From contig CM055106.1 of NCBI GenBank assembly GCA_029204225.1, positions 13,063,364 through 13,127,363 on the forward strand: 64,000 bases of DNA, given 5' to 3'. The translations under genes and the position numbers were made by a program. Shown piece by piece: positions 14,332 to 25,130 of this stretch (its first letter is position 1; every line of letters starts with the position of its first letter). The notes beneath the pieces are model-generated. The model was not told the origin of the DNA. It saw only the letters and a list, made by a program, of their open reading frames with translations, and did no database searches. This stretch comes from Diphasiastrum complanatum. Its lineage: Eukaryota > Streptophyta > Lycopodiopsida > Lycopodiales > Lycopodiaceae.

Positions 14332-14793
14332 CTACACACAGGATTGATCTACCAGCTTGATGGCGAATCTTGCTGGCTTCAACCCTTGCAGACCCCATTT
14401 CTCATATAAAGTGATCAAGATCAAATTGACACCTGATCCTCCATCTACCATTGTTGCCTTGTCCTCGTATCTCTTGTGTTTGATGGGCAAAGTGATGTTG
14501 TGTTTCTCACTTTCCCATATTGTTCCGATGTGGAGGACGTTACTTATTTCTTCATAGCTCGTACAATATATGGGCTCAGGCGCTACTGGCTCCTCATCCG
14601 CTTTGGCCCATTCAGCTAGAAGGCTTTTCGCTTGTGGTGCAATCCGCAGTAGTTCTCCAAGTGGTAGACTAACACGATTTGAAAATAAAAGTGTGAGCCT
14701 TTCAGTGCGTGGTTCCTCGGGCTCCACCATGTGAAAAGGTGGTTCATGTTGGTGCAACCGATCATTTTGATCAGTGTGTAGTGGTGAGCCCAC
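14332..14793 (-). pseudogene. Gypsy aspartic protease region (broken)
   Basis: The 153-residue open piece contains KATMVDGGSGVNLILITLYE, which aligns with the retropepsin active-site strand. The family normally has D-S/T-G-A/S; here it reads D-G-G-S. It precedes the RT segment on the same strand. In life the enzyme would cut the Gag-Pol polyprotein. The replacement of Ser/Thr at the active site and the nearby frame breaks suggest it is dead. Confidence 0.75.
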
Positions 14794-15014
14794 TTGGGAT
14801 TTCTGTTCGATGCCAACTGGAGGTTTCGTGGGATTAACTCTTTTCTGCTCTTTTTTCTCCGCTTGTGCTTTCTGTACCTAGTGTCTTATCTTCTGGTACT
14901 GCCTTCTTTCTTCCCTCACATTCGGATATGGCACTCAAGTTGAGGGTTGGTCGTCAATGACTGATGGTGGTGGTGAGGGAGCCACTTCCTTTCTCTTCTG
15001 TGCTCGCGTAACAG

Positions 15015-16480
15015 CTAACACAGGAGCGTGGAACTATCGTTCTTTCGATGGCATCCCTGCTGGAACTGCTGATTGTTGTATTGCAATGAAGTTAAGAGGT
15101 GCACTGGTTCCAGGTTTAAATGGACAATTCTTGAAACAATGTCCATAATCGCATTCTTGGTAGAAGGATGTATATTGTCCCTTGTAGGGACATTCCGCAA
15201 TTCTGTGTCCTTCGTCCCATCCGTAGCAGCCGTAATTTCTTCTGCCTTGACGCTGAGTTTGAGCTCCATAGGCCGCAACATATTCATTATGGCAGGATCC
15301 ATAAATGGTTCATCTGGTTCGTACCATTGCTGTTGCTCAGGTTGAGGTGGCATTTGCATCTTTGGTTCCGCTGCTGTCAGGCTTACATGGGCCACTTGTT
15401 GATTGGCTGGCCCTGGTGGTGCAGATAATGCCATACGCTATTGTTGATTCGGTGCGCCGTACCTTGGTGTCGCGTTGGGTGTGCCCCTTGGTGGTGAAGA
15501 TAAGAAGTATGATAAGGACTTCTTTTCTGTTGAACGATCCGGGGGTTAAACGGGCAAAATGCCGTATCGTGCGATGTTGCATTGCACATATGGCAGAATT
15601 TATGTGTCAGTCTCAGATTTTGCTCTAGGATTGGACACTCGTTCATTGTATGGTTTTGCGTGCACACTGAACACCATACATTATTTCGTCTTGGATACTG
15701 TAGCTAATTTGGTTTCGGTTGATGTGGCATTACTGCTACAGCTCCATGTAAGACTTTCAGTTTCCGGTCAAACTGCGCCGTAAGTTGCTCCATCTGCTGT
15801 TTGTGTAATTTTGTCATTTGCTCCAACAATAGTTCTGTGGATAGAGCAGATGTGTTTGATGAAGATGCTAACGAGGGAGTAGGGGTGTGGGTGGATGGAT
15901 ATTCGTCGTCAGATCCCTCATCCTCTTCCCTAATGGCATCTTCCATAGCTTCTTGCAGAGTAGCGTACCGTCATTTCAGTTCTCTTCTGATGCTTCGTGG
16001 TAGTCCCGCTAAGAACCACATGATCACCGCATGATCGGGAGTTAGGACTGCACTACACTTGGATCGTAGGTGTTTGACCCGTTCAATATAGTCCCTAACC
16101 CTTTCTCGTTTTCCCATCCCGACCTTGCTCAGCAGGAGAAACGAGTCTTCCAAGAACTTTCTTGGTTTAAAGTGCGTAATGAGAGCCACTTTAACCGCTT
16201 CCCAGGTGGATTTTTCTTCCTCTGACAGGTTAAAAAACCAATCCTGAGCCACTACCAATAAGGACATGGGAAACGGCATTAGCTTCTCCGCAGGTGTCTG
16301 TTCGCCGTAGATTTCACAAGCTTGTTCGTAGATCTGGAGGAATCGGATGGGATCTGATGATCCGTCGTATTTTGGTATTTCCATCCATGGTGCTCTCCGG
16401 AGTGTTTGCAAGGGAGCGACAGGTACGGATTGGCCCATCGGATCCATTGGTACTGCTTTCGGTTCTGTCTCTTGTTGCAC
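15015..16480 (-). pseudogene. Gypsy Gag (capsid and nucleocapsid, broken)
   Basis: The capsid piece at 15971-16480 (169 residues) has the plant retrotransposon Gag core: WMEIPKYDGSSDPIRFLQIY, AQDWFFNLSEEEKSTWEAV and ERVRDYIERVKHLRSKC. Downstream pieces at 15704-15946, 15383-15667 and 15015-15434 are in other frames. The nucleocapsid knuckle CHMCNATSHDTAFC (C-X2-C-X4-H-X4-C) is intact in 15383-15667. Gag would form the virus-like particle and bind element RNA. It precedes the protease in the usual order. Confidence 0.88.
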
Positions 16481-16559
16481 GGTTGCTAATCTGGGAAGGT
16501 GTGGTGCTTGATTTGCTATCCTTCATGCTATTGATCATTCCGATCTCAGATTCATCCGA

Positions 16560-17839
16560 CGGTGGGTTCCAAAGTGAGTGGATCTTGCTTATACAGTAGG
16601 ATGCAGTCTGGATCTCAAGGATCTGATCGATCTGATCGGTCGAAAGTGAATTTTAGACCTTTTACGATGGTTTTTCCTTGATAGCTTTTTACTCCTTGCA
16701 CTGATTGACCTGAGATTTTGACAGTAGCTGGATCTGATGCAGATCTTTCATCTGGTCTACGAGGGATCTCTTGTGCGAGGGTTGGCTGTGCGAGCGTTCT
16801 TTAGCTATTTTTGCAAATAAAAAACCTGATATCTCTCTGATCTTTGGAAAGTAACTCTCTCAAGGCTTACAGTAGCTGGATCTGGGTCAGATCTCACTAT
16901 AGAATTCTTTGCGAGAGTTAACTCTTGCAAGAAGTAAAAATTTCACTGTCTACGAGGGTTCAAGACCACTTTTTTGGCTTGATTTTCACCAAATCTCAAA
17001 ACTAGCTCTCGCAGGCTTCATCATCTGATGTAAATTGACATTTTGAATCGATTGAGAGGGTCTGCGAGAGTTCTTACTGGAAGGATTTGCTGGATTTTCA
17101 CTTTTTAGTGATTTTTTTAGCACTTAAACCCAATTTTCTGATCACTGAAATCAAAATAACTCTCGCAAGCTCTTCTATATCCTGGTCTCATTGAGATGGA
17201 ACTTCAAAATCCTCTACGAGAGTTCTTGCCCACTAGAACTGAAAATTTTGGTGTCTTCAAGGGTTCATTGGTACTTTCCCGTCTTTTTTTCACTAGGAAC
17301 TCTCGCACAAGCACTTAGACATCAACAAACTCTCACAAGCTTTTCTGTGTCCTGGTCTCACTGAGAAGGAAATTCAGAGGGTTCTGCGAGAGTTTTTATG
17401 AAGATTTGAATTTTTTGGGATTTTTTCAAGGGATTTTTGAATTTTTTTATGATTGTTCTCTAATTTTTACAATATGCTTGGAACTAACTCTCGCAGGCTT
17501 CTATGCAGGTTTGGGATAGTACTCTGGAGCTGCTGCCAGTCATACATGAGTTAATTCACACTGGTGCTGGAGATATACTAATCTGATGAGATTTTAGGCT
17601 CTTTTTCCTTCCAAAATTACAAATTGGTGTGTTTTTTGAGTTTTTTGGCTGGTTGGTTTGGGTTTCAAGCCCTTAAAGGCTGTTGAGGGCCTCCTCTACC
17701 CACTCACACCTCCTTTGTTAGCTGTGAACAATCCAAACACAAAAAAAAATACAGAAAACTAACTCTAAACACCCAAAAATCTACCTAAAACTACTCTAAA
17801 AGCAAGAAAATAGCTAAAATGCAGCTAAACTAGTGGAAA
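16560..17839 (-). other. Gypsy 5' leader with iterated TGCGAGAGTT motif
   Basis: Untranslated leader between the PBS and gag. The 10-mer TGCGAGAGTT or its complement AACTCTCGCA recurs, exactly or with one or two changes, near 16771, 16787, 16910, 17004, 17062, 17158, 17213, 17299, 17329, 17384 and 17487, in both orientations. At 16910-16929 two copies meet head to head as a near-perfect palindrome. Part of the leader (from 17484) is included in the tandem duplication that resumes at 19078. A role in RNA folding or packaging is possible but not shown. Confidence 0.7.
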
Positions 17840-17861
17840 CCTATCTCCGGCAACAGCGCCA
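17840..17861 (-). other. Gypsy primer-binding site (Tat/Athila type)
   Basis: On the minus strand TGGCGCTGTTGCCGGAG follows the LTR end. It closely resembles the TGGCGCCGTTGCCGG site typical of plant Tat and Athila elements. A second copy is at 19381-19402 within the tandem duplication. Confidence 0.8.
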
Positions 17862-18678
17862 CTTTAGGGTCGAAGATCTTGCGTAGTATAGCCCTCCTGC
17901 CTGTCAACAAGGGTTATATCACTGGATAGGTACCTAGCTATGCATAGATGCTAAATTTAGTTAGTTTCCTACTTCCTCCCTAACTCCATTCACCACTAAC
18001 ACTACTCTCCCTTAACTCTACTCCTCTACACTAACATTCATCATGATCTGGATGAAGGAAAGGGATAGAAAAAGAGAGGAAGAGAGAAGAGAAGAGAGAA
18101 AGAAAGAGAGATGAGATGGAGGTTAGCTCAAATGTTCAATGTCATTGCTTATGGAAAAACCTTAACTAGCATAACCAAAAAGCATGGAAAATGAAAATAA
18201 CAAGCAATCACAACAATAGCATAATCAAGATTGATTAGCAAAAGAGAATGCTTGAGCTCTCAAAATGGTAGAGTCTCCTCCTCTCTATTAAGCATGAAAA
18301 TAGTGTACAAATGGTGCTTTTTTATAAAATGGGGAAGGCCCTTGCCCCTCAATCCTATTGGCTAATATTCACATTGATCCTATCCATTCATCTTGGACCC
18401 AACTTGATCCAAGGGTCCACAAAAAGTACATTGGAAATCACAAGATTCATGTGAGTCCAAAATTGGACCCAACTCTAAAAAGTAAACTCTAAGTTTAGAA
18501 TTGATTTGGGCCTCAGGTTTTATTTTAATTACAAAGGGCCCAAGTCTATTATTTTATTTACAACTTCACTTGTGTGCTCATTGGGCCATGGGCTTATACA
18601 TGCAGGATGCCATGCCCTCGCAACACATTTTATTGGATGATTTTATTTATTTACAATTTGTTGGGAATACCCCCAACA
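17862..18678 (-). mobile_element. Gypsy 5' LTR, copy 1
   Basis: In element orientation the LTR starts TGTTGGGGGTATTCCC at 18678 and runs to the PBS. The exact inner end is uncertain by a few bases, because the sequence before the PBS does not finish in the usual CA. It carries a TATA-like TTTTATAAAA region near 18320. It abuts copia sequence (18679 on) and is nearly identical to copy 2 at 19403-20219. Confidence 0.75.
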
Positions 18679-19077
18679 TAGAGGCTGAAAAGCAATGACT
18701 TAATCTATACAAGTATCCATGTCTCTTTCCGAGTGCTAGGATCTTGCCTGTCCTATCAACGACCTTGCATTGATCATATTTGAAATCTACTTATTTTTGT
18801 AGGTCCGTGATTCTGCTTACAAAGAGCAGATTTGTAGATAGATTGGGTACATATAGGACTTTAGAAAGTAGCTTAGATTAATCATTTGCAAAGCTTAATC
18901 TTACAATACCTTTACATTTAATAGCTTGTGTGCTATTATTGCCAAGGTGAACGTATTTGTTGGTACTGTAGGGTGTATAGGACTCAAAACAGCCAATGAG
19001 ACTGGTCATATGCTGCAGAAACCAAGAACTATCATTGGATGCTCCTTGATGTCTGGTTATGAAAGCATCATGATTGG
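18679..19077 (-). pseudogene. Outer-copia protease-region fragment, duplicated copy
   Basis: The minus strand reads pieces such as SSWFLQHMTSLIGCFESYTP, KVLYVPNLSTNLL and LGKRHGYLYRLSHCF, matching the region between the copia protease and the GAG-pre-integrase domain. It is the duplicated version of 20220-20618. It has stop codons and is cut at both ends. Confidence 0.75.
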
Positions 19078-19402
19078 CTAACTCTCGCAGGCTTCTATGC
19101 AGGTTTGGGACAGTACTCTGGATCTGATGAGATTTTAGGCTCTTTTTCCTTCCAAAATTGCAGATTGGTGTGTTTTTTGAGTTTTTTGGCTGGTTGGTTT
19201 GGGTTTCAAGCCCTTAGAGGCTGTTCAGGGCCTCCTCTACCCTCTCACACCTCCTCCGCTAGCTGTGAACAGTCCAAACACAAAAAAAAATACAGAAAAC
19301 TAACTCTAAACACCCAAAAATCTACCTAAAACTACTCTAAAAGCAAGAAAATAGCTAAAATGCAGCTAAACTAGTGGAAACCTATCTCCGGCAACAGCGC
19401 CA

Positions 19403-20219
19403 CTCTAGGGTCGAAGATCTTGCGTAGTATAGCCCTCCTGCCTGTCAACAAGGGTTACATCACTGGATAGGTACCTAACTATGCATAGATGCTAAATTTA
19501 GTTAGTTTCCTACTTCCTCCCTAACTCCATTCACCACTAACACTACTCTCCCTTAACTCTACTCCTCTACACTAACATTCATCATGATCTGGATGAAGGA
19601 AATGGATAGAAAAAGAGAGGAAGAGAGCTGAGAAGAGAGAAAGAAAGAGAGATGAGATGGAGGTTAGCTCAAATGTTCAATGTCATTGCTTATGTAAAAA
19701 CCTTAACTAGCATAACCAAAAAGCATGGAAAATGAAAATAACAAGCAATCACAACAATAGCATAATCAAGATTTATGAGCAAAAGATGATGCTTGAGCTC
19801 TCAAAATGGTAGAGTCTCCTCCTCTCTATTAAGCATGAGAATAGTGTACAAATGGTGCTTTTTTATAAAATGGGAAAGGCCCTTGACCCTCAATCCTATT
19901 GGCTAATATTCACATTGATCCTATCCATTCATCTTGGACCCAACTTGATCCAAGGGTCCACAAAAAGTACATTGGAAATCACAAGATTCATGTGAGTCCA
20001 AAATTGGACCCAACTCTAAAAAGTAAACTCTAAGTTTAGAATTGATTTGGGCCTCAGATTTTATTTTGATTACAAAGGGCCCAAGTCTATTATTTTATTT
20101 ACAACTTCACTTGCGTGCTCATTGGGCCATGGGCTTATACATGCAGGATGCCATGCCCTCGCAACACATTTTATTGGATGATTTTATTTATTTACAATTT
20201 GTTGGGAATACCCCCAACA
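19403..20219 (-). mobile_element. Gypsy LTR, copy 2 (solo, from tandem duplication)
   Basis: Second copy of the LTR at 17862-18678, with only scattered differences. It starts TGTTGGGGGTATTCCC at 20219 in minus orientation and is preceded in that orientation by copia sequence. The same LTR-copia junction occurs inverted at 63940/63941, so the junction predates the large inverted duplication. Confidence 0.8.
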
Positions 20220-21380
20220 TAGAGGCTGAAAAGCAATGACTTAATCTATACAAGTATCCATGTCTCTTTCCGAGTGCTAGGATCTTGCCTGTCCTATCAA
20301 CGACCTTGCATTGATCATATTTGAAATCTACTTATTTTTGTAGGTCTGTGATTCTGCTTACAAAGAGCAGATTTGTAGATAGATTGGGTACATATAGGAC
20401 TTTAGAAAGTAGCTTAGATTAATCATTTGCAAAGCTTAATCTTACAATACCTTTACATTTAATAGCTTGTGTGCTATTATTGCCAAGGTGAACGTATTTG
20501 TTGGTACTGTAGGGTGTATAGGACTCAAAACAGCCAATGAGACTGGTCATATGCTGCAGGAACCAAGAACTGTCATTGGATGCTCCTTGATGTCTGGTTA
20601 TGAAAGCATCATGATTCATTTTTTGGATGGGCTGTGGAGCTTCTGTAGCTGCATTGGCCACTTGATTTGACTGTCTCTTGTTGTTGTTCTTTGCTTGTAG
20701 TATCCGACAGTCTTGAATCTCGTGGTTGTTGCTCTTGCAGTATCTGCAAAACAACTTCTTCTTAGTATGCAGATTTGACTATTCTTTGTGCTGTGTTGGT
20801 TTTTGGTCTTGCTTTGATTGCTTTGGGCCTTTCTGCTTCTTTTGCTTAGTCGTGCATTTGTTGGTGTACAAGACGTGAGAATCAGCTGATGAACTAGAGG
20901 CTTCGTTCCTCCGCGTGTCTTCCTGCAACACCATTGCAATGACTCTTAAAAGAGTCAGCTCTGGATGCGTCGTGATGATCATCACCCAACTGTCATATGA
21001 GCTTGGCAAGCTTGTAAGTAGTTGCATTACTGTGTCTTGATCATCTATGACAGATCTGACAGCGGCCATTTGCTTCAGCAGGTTCTTGAACTGGTTGATG
21101 TGATTCTGCAAGGAATCACCATTTGACATCTTGAGAGAGTAAAATTTCTTCTTGAGATGTAGCTTGGAAGCTGTATCTTGCACTTCGTATAATATGCCCA
21201 AGATGTTCCAGACTTTTTTGGATGTCTGAGCTTTGGACACATGGCCGATTTGAGTATCCGAAATGTTGAGAATGATCAGTGCAAATGCTTTGCCATCCTT
21301 TAGCTTACATTTGGAGATTGCTACATCGTCAACTTTAGGTATCCCCTCTGCACCTGTAACAACGTCATACAACTCCTTAG
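20220..21380 (-). pseudogene. Outer copia Gag to protease region (left arm, broken)
   Basis: The Gag piece at 20779-21372 (197 residues) has the plant copia Gag pattern: QTSKKVWNILGILYEVQDTA, LHLKKKFYSLKMSNGDSLQ and LTSLPSSYDSWVMIIT. The piece at 20419-20754 holds the knuckle CRYCKSNNHEIQDC (C-X2-C-X4-H-X4-C) and continues to the protease region, where KVLYVPNLSTN and LGKRHGYLYRLSHCF are readable with stops. Gag is cut at 21380 by the inner copia insertion and resumes at 28369. The 3' part is cut at 20219 by the gypsy LTR. No RT or integrase of this element is present. Confidence 0.88.
21376..21380. repeat. Target-site duplication CTTAG (left) of inner copia
   Basis: CTTAG lies directly before the LTR at 21381 and again directly after the other LTR at 28364-28368. 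This 5-bp duplication marks insertion of the inner copia element into the outer copia gag. Confidence 0.92.
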
Positions 21381-22009
21381 TGTGAAAGATTTCAAATCAT
21401 TATGATCCAATCCACTTGAATGATCTTTGGTTAGAAAGAAAAATACACTACCAATCTCACCAATGTAGAAAAATCAGCATCTACACACAAAATGAGATGC
21501 AAACACTAATAGAACTTGATCAAACTTGAATGAAATAAAAAAGTATTGTTGCTGTCCATAAAAAACTAGCAAGCTACTATATTTCACACGTGTGGATCCA
21601 AAAATAACAAATATAGATCATTCTACACATAGATTTGCAAGCAAACACCAAGATAGTGCACCAATGGATAGTAGAACCCAAGAGAACCATGTATAAGCAT
21701 GAAATAAGAAAGAGAGAAGATGGCTCTCTCCACGAGTTACATCCTTTTATAGTAGGTCCAAACCCTATTTGGCCACTTGGCTAATCCTACTAATTTTGTG
21801 TCTAGATTCAATGTATCCAATTATTCAAATTTGAATCTACTCAAACTCGCATTCTAACTCTCCCACACTTTCAAAAAGTGTTTATTCAAATGAAATTTAG
21901 ACTGATAAACTTTGAAAAGTCAACCTCTAAGTCTAAAACAAGTTTTGGCCTCAATATGCCAAATATGAAAATATAGCAAAATGTGATGAAACTAGTTGAA
22001 TCTTTCACA
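21381..22009 (-). mobile_element. Inner copia 3' LTR (left arm)
   Basis: 629-bp LTR, nearly identical to 27709-28363 and to 62147-62776. It begins TGTGAAAGATT and ends AATCTTTCACA, giving perfect short inverted ends. It carries a TATA-like TATAAAAGGATG segment in minus orientation near 21745. Confidence 0.95.
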
Positions 22010-22021
22010 CTTCTTCTTCAA
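22010..22021 (-). other. Inner copia polypurine tract
   Basis: On the minus strand TTGAAGAAGAAG directly precedes the TG of the 3' LTR, the expected position of the plus-strand primer. Confidence 0.7.
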
Positions 22022-24196
22022 CAAGTTTTCTCATAGACTTTGATAACACTCCAAGTGAAATCCTATGCTTCATGAACAAGTCTTTTCCCAATGCTTTGGT
22101 GAAGATATCAGCTATACATTCCCTTGAAGACACATGTTGAAGCTCCACCTCCTTTGTAATGACTTGCTCCCTCACAAAGTGATATTGAAACATCCAGAAA
22201 GTGAAGATCCTTGATCATCCTCTTGATCCATACCATTTCCTTTGTGCAATGTGTAAGAGCTTTGTACTCGGCCTCACTAGATGACAATGAGATAGTGGCT
22301 TGTTTCTTTGACATCCATGATATAGCTCCATCACCTATGAAAATATAATAAGCACTAATGGATTTCCTATCCATTACATCTCCAGCATAGTTCAAATCTG
22401 GAAATCCAAAAAGATTAGATGATGATCCCTCATACAATATGCCAAAATCTCGAATTCCAATGATGTACCTCAAAACTCACTTTCCTAGCTTCCAATGCCC
22501 CTCACTAGGATCTTGCATGAATTGACTCAATCTTCCAACACAATAGCTAAGATCAGTTCTAGTAATGGCTAGATAGATGAGTGAACCAACTAACTTCCTA
22601 TAGAGAGTAATGTCCTCGAAGGATCTTTCATTATCTCTTATAGTCAGCTTTACATGAGACTCCATAGGTGTATCAATAGCTTTTGCATCTACCATATGAA
22701 ATTTTTCTAGAATAGAATTAGCATACTTCTCTTGACAAATGAAAGTAGATTGAGAAGATCTAATGACTTCTATTCCCAAAATGTAATGCAAATTACCAAG
22801 ATCATGCACCTCAAACTCCTTCTTAAGAGCATTCTTGATATCCTCCACATCTTGATTGTCTCCAGTAGCTCTCTAGTTGCTCCATGTACACTTCCTCCTC
22901 AAGATCACCATTCAAGAATGCATTTGAAATGTCCATTTGCCATAGATCTCATCCATAAAGTGTAGCAAGTGAAATGATGACTCGAATGCTTACCATCTTT
23001 GCCACGGGTGCAAAGGTGTCATCATAGTCAATCCCTTGTTGCTGAGCATATCCTTTTGCCACTAACCTTGCTTTGTACTTGTTGATAGATCCATCTTGGT
23101 TTGTCTTCACCTTGAAGATCCATTTGCATCCAATAGCTTTCTTGTCCTTAGGCAACTCCACCAATCTCGATGTTCCATTCTTCATAAGAGCTTGATACTC
23201 AAGATCCATTGCTTGGATCCACTCCTCTTCTTTTCTTGCTTGATCTACACTTGTAGGCTCATCCAAAGAGGTTAGGAAAGCAACATAATTTTCAGAAACT
23301 ACTTGCTTACCTTTTTGATCATATGTGAGCCTTGAAGGTACTTGTCTTTCTCTTGATGTTCTCCTTGGCTTTTGACTTGATGAAGATCCATCATCATCAC
23401 CATCCAAAGTAGGATCCTTCTCATCAACATTAAGAATGTTAGATCCATCCACTCTATCATCAATCATGCTTGAGGACACTTTTGGAATGTTCCCCTCATA
23501 AAAAATGACATCTCTACCAACAATCACTTTGTTAGTAGAAGGAATGTAAACCTTGTAGGCTTTACTCACCTCACTATATTCAACAAAAATACTCTTCTTG
23601 AAGATGGATCCTCCTTGGTCCTATCATCAAGAGTAATGTTGACACAACATGTGCATCCAAAGTTTCTTAGAAAGTTGATACTCGGCCTCCTGTTGAATAG
23701 CATCTCAAAAGGTGTCCTCCCATCCAAAATAGCACTCGGCCACCTATTGCACAAGAAATTGGCACACGACAAAGCTTGATCCCAAAATGGTTTGTCAAGA
23801 TCAGCACTTAATCTCATAGCTTTATCACTTTCGCATAAAGTCCTATTCTTCCTTTCAACCACTCCATTTTGTTGTGGGGTCCTTGATGTTGTATACTCCC
23901 TCTTGATCCCATGCTCATCACAAAAGGCTTTGAATTTGTTAGATATGTACTCACCACCATTGTCACCTCTCAAGCACTTGATCTCTGTGGAAAATTGGTT
24001 CTCCCTTGCATTCTTGAACTTGACAAAGACATCATACACTTCATCCTTGATCTTTAGTATATAGATCCAACAAAAGCTACTAAAATCATCAATGAATGTT
24101 ACAGACATTTTAGCTCCACTATTGCTAATTGTAGTAAATCCATGAATATTTGAATGTACAAGTTGAAAAGGCTTTTTAGATATAGAAATAGATCTA
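22022..24196 (-). pseudogene. Inner copia pol, alpha version: integrase end, RT, RNase H (broken)
   Basis: This is the 3' half of a copia pol. Integrase: HGIKREYTTSRTPQQNGV within 23566-24237. RT: KTNQDGSINKYKARLVAKGY and IDYDDTFAPVAKM in 22949-23569. The later RT part is 22477-22848 (LGNLHYILGIEVIRSSQST). RNase H: KKQATISLSSSEAEYKALTH in 22108-22473. Compared with the beta version (24215-25130) it lacks 212 bp, equivalent to 24559-24770, removing the YVDD active site and shifting the frame. It also has a frameshift after DPSS near 23600. The right arm (60.5-62.1 kb) shares both defects, so these two are the same alpha copy. Confidence 0.9.
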
Positions 24197-24214
24197 GACA
24201 TCATACACTTCATC
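24197..24214. other. 18-bp templated filler at copia junction
   Basis: GACATCATACACTTCATC lies between alpha integrase sequence (to 24196) and beta RT sequence (from 24215). The same 18 bases occur in the alpha integrase at 24028-24045, about 170 bp away. The filler therefore looks copied from nearby during end joining. Confidence 0.8.
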
Positions 24215-25130
24215 ATTGACTCAATCTTCCAACACAATAGCTAAGATCAGTTCTAGTAATGGCTAGATAGATGAGTGAACCAACTAGCTTCCTATAGAGA
24301 GTAATGTCCTCGAAGGATCTTTCATTACCTCTTATAGTCAACTTTACATGAGACTCCATAGGTGTATCAATAGCTTTTGCATCTACCATATGAAATCTTT
24401 CTAGAATAGAATGAGCATACTTCTCTTGACAAATGAAAGTAGATTGAGAAGATCTAATGACTTCTATTCCCAAAATGTAATGCAAATTACCAAGATCATG
24501 CACCTCAAACTCCTTCTTAAGAGCATTCTTGATATCCTCCAAATCTTGATTGTCTCCACCACTCAAGATGATATCATCCACATAGATTAGCAAGATAATA
24601 ACATCATTTCCAGCAAACCTATAATAAAGTGAATGATCATACTCACTCATAACAAAGCCTTGAGAGAGTAAAAAAGTGTTAAGCTTAGCATACCAACTCC
24701 TTGGTGCTTGCTTAAGGCCATACAAGCTCTTTTGTAGAAGACACACATGATTTGGCTTTGTTGATGAAATGTAGCTCTCTAGTTGCTCCATGTACACTTC
24801 CTCAAGATCACCATTCAAGAATGCATTTGAAATGTCCATTTGCCATAGATCTCATCCATAAAGTGTAGCAAGTGAAATGATGACTCGAATGCTTACCATC
24901 TTTGCCACGGGTGCAAAGGTGTCATCATAGTCAATCCCTTGTTGCTGAGCATATCCTTCTGCCACTAACCTTGCTTTGTACTTGTTGATAGATCCATCTT
25001 GGTTTGTCTTCACCTTGAAGATCCATTTGCATCCAATAGCTTTCTTGTTCTTAGGCAACTCCACCAATCTCCATGTTCCATTCTTCATAAGAACTTGATA
25101 CTCAAGATCCATTGCTTGATCCACTCCTCT
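24215..25130 (-). pseudogene. Inner copia RT, beta version (active site present, broken)
   Basis: The pieces at 24213-24839 and 24852-25124 form a copia reverse transcriptase: KTNQDGSINKYKARLVAEGY, MDISNAFLNGDLEEVYMEQL, SLYGLKQAPRSWYAKLN and the active-site motif LIYVDDIILSG. A stop at 24849 separates the two halves. It ends after VGRLSQ at the junction, so it has no RNase H of its own. The beta version keeps the segment lost from alpha and matches its sequence elsewhere, so the two are close relatives. Confidence 0.88.

Larger units (their letters stand above)
17484..20618. repeat. 1.6-kb tandem duplication: gypsy leader, LTR and copia protease region
   Basis: Unit 1 (17484-19077) and unit 2 (19078-20618) are direct tandem copies. 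Each contains the end of the gypsy leader, the PBS, the LTR and adjoining copia protease sequence. Unit 2 lacks about 53 bp of leader present in unit 1 after 17527. The junction at about 19075-19078 joins the copia sequence CATGATT to the leader sequence CTAACTCTCGC. The duplication therefore arose after the gypsy LTR had become joined to copia sequence. Confidence 0.9.

Noticed and set aside
18501-18698. 65-codon frame repeated at 20042-20239
   Set aside because: It is inside the duplicated gypsy LTR and has no domain.
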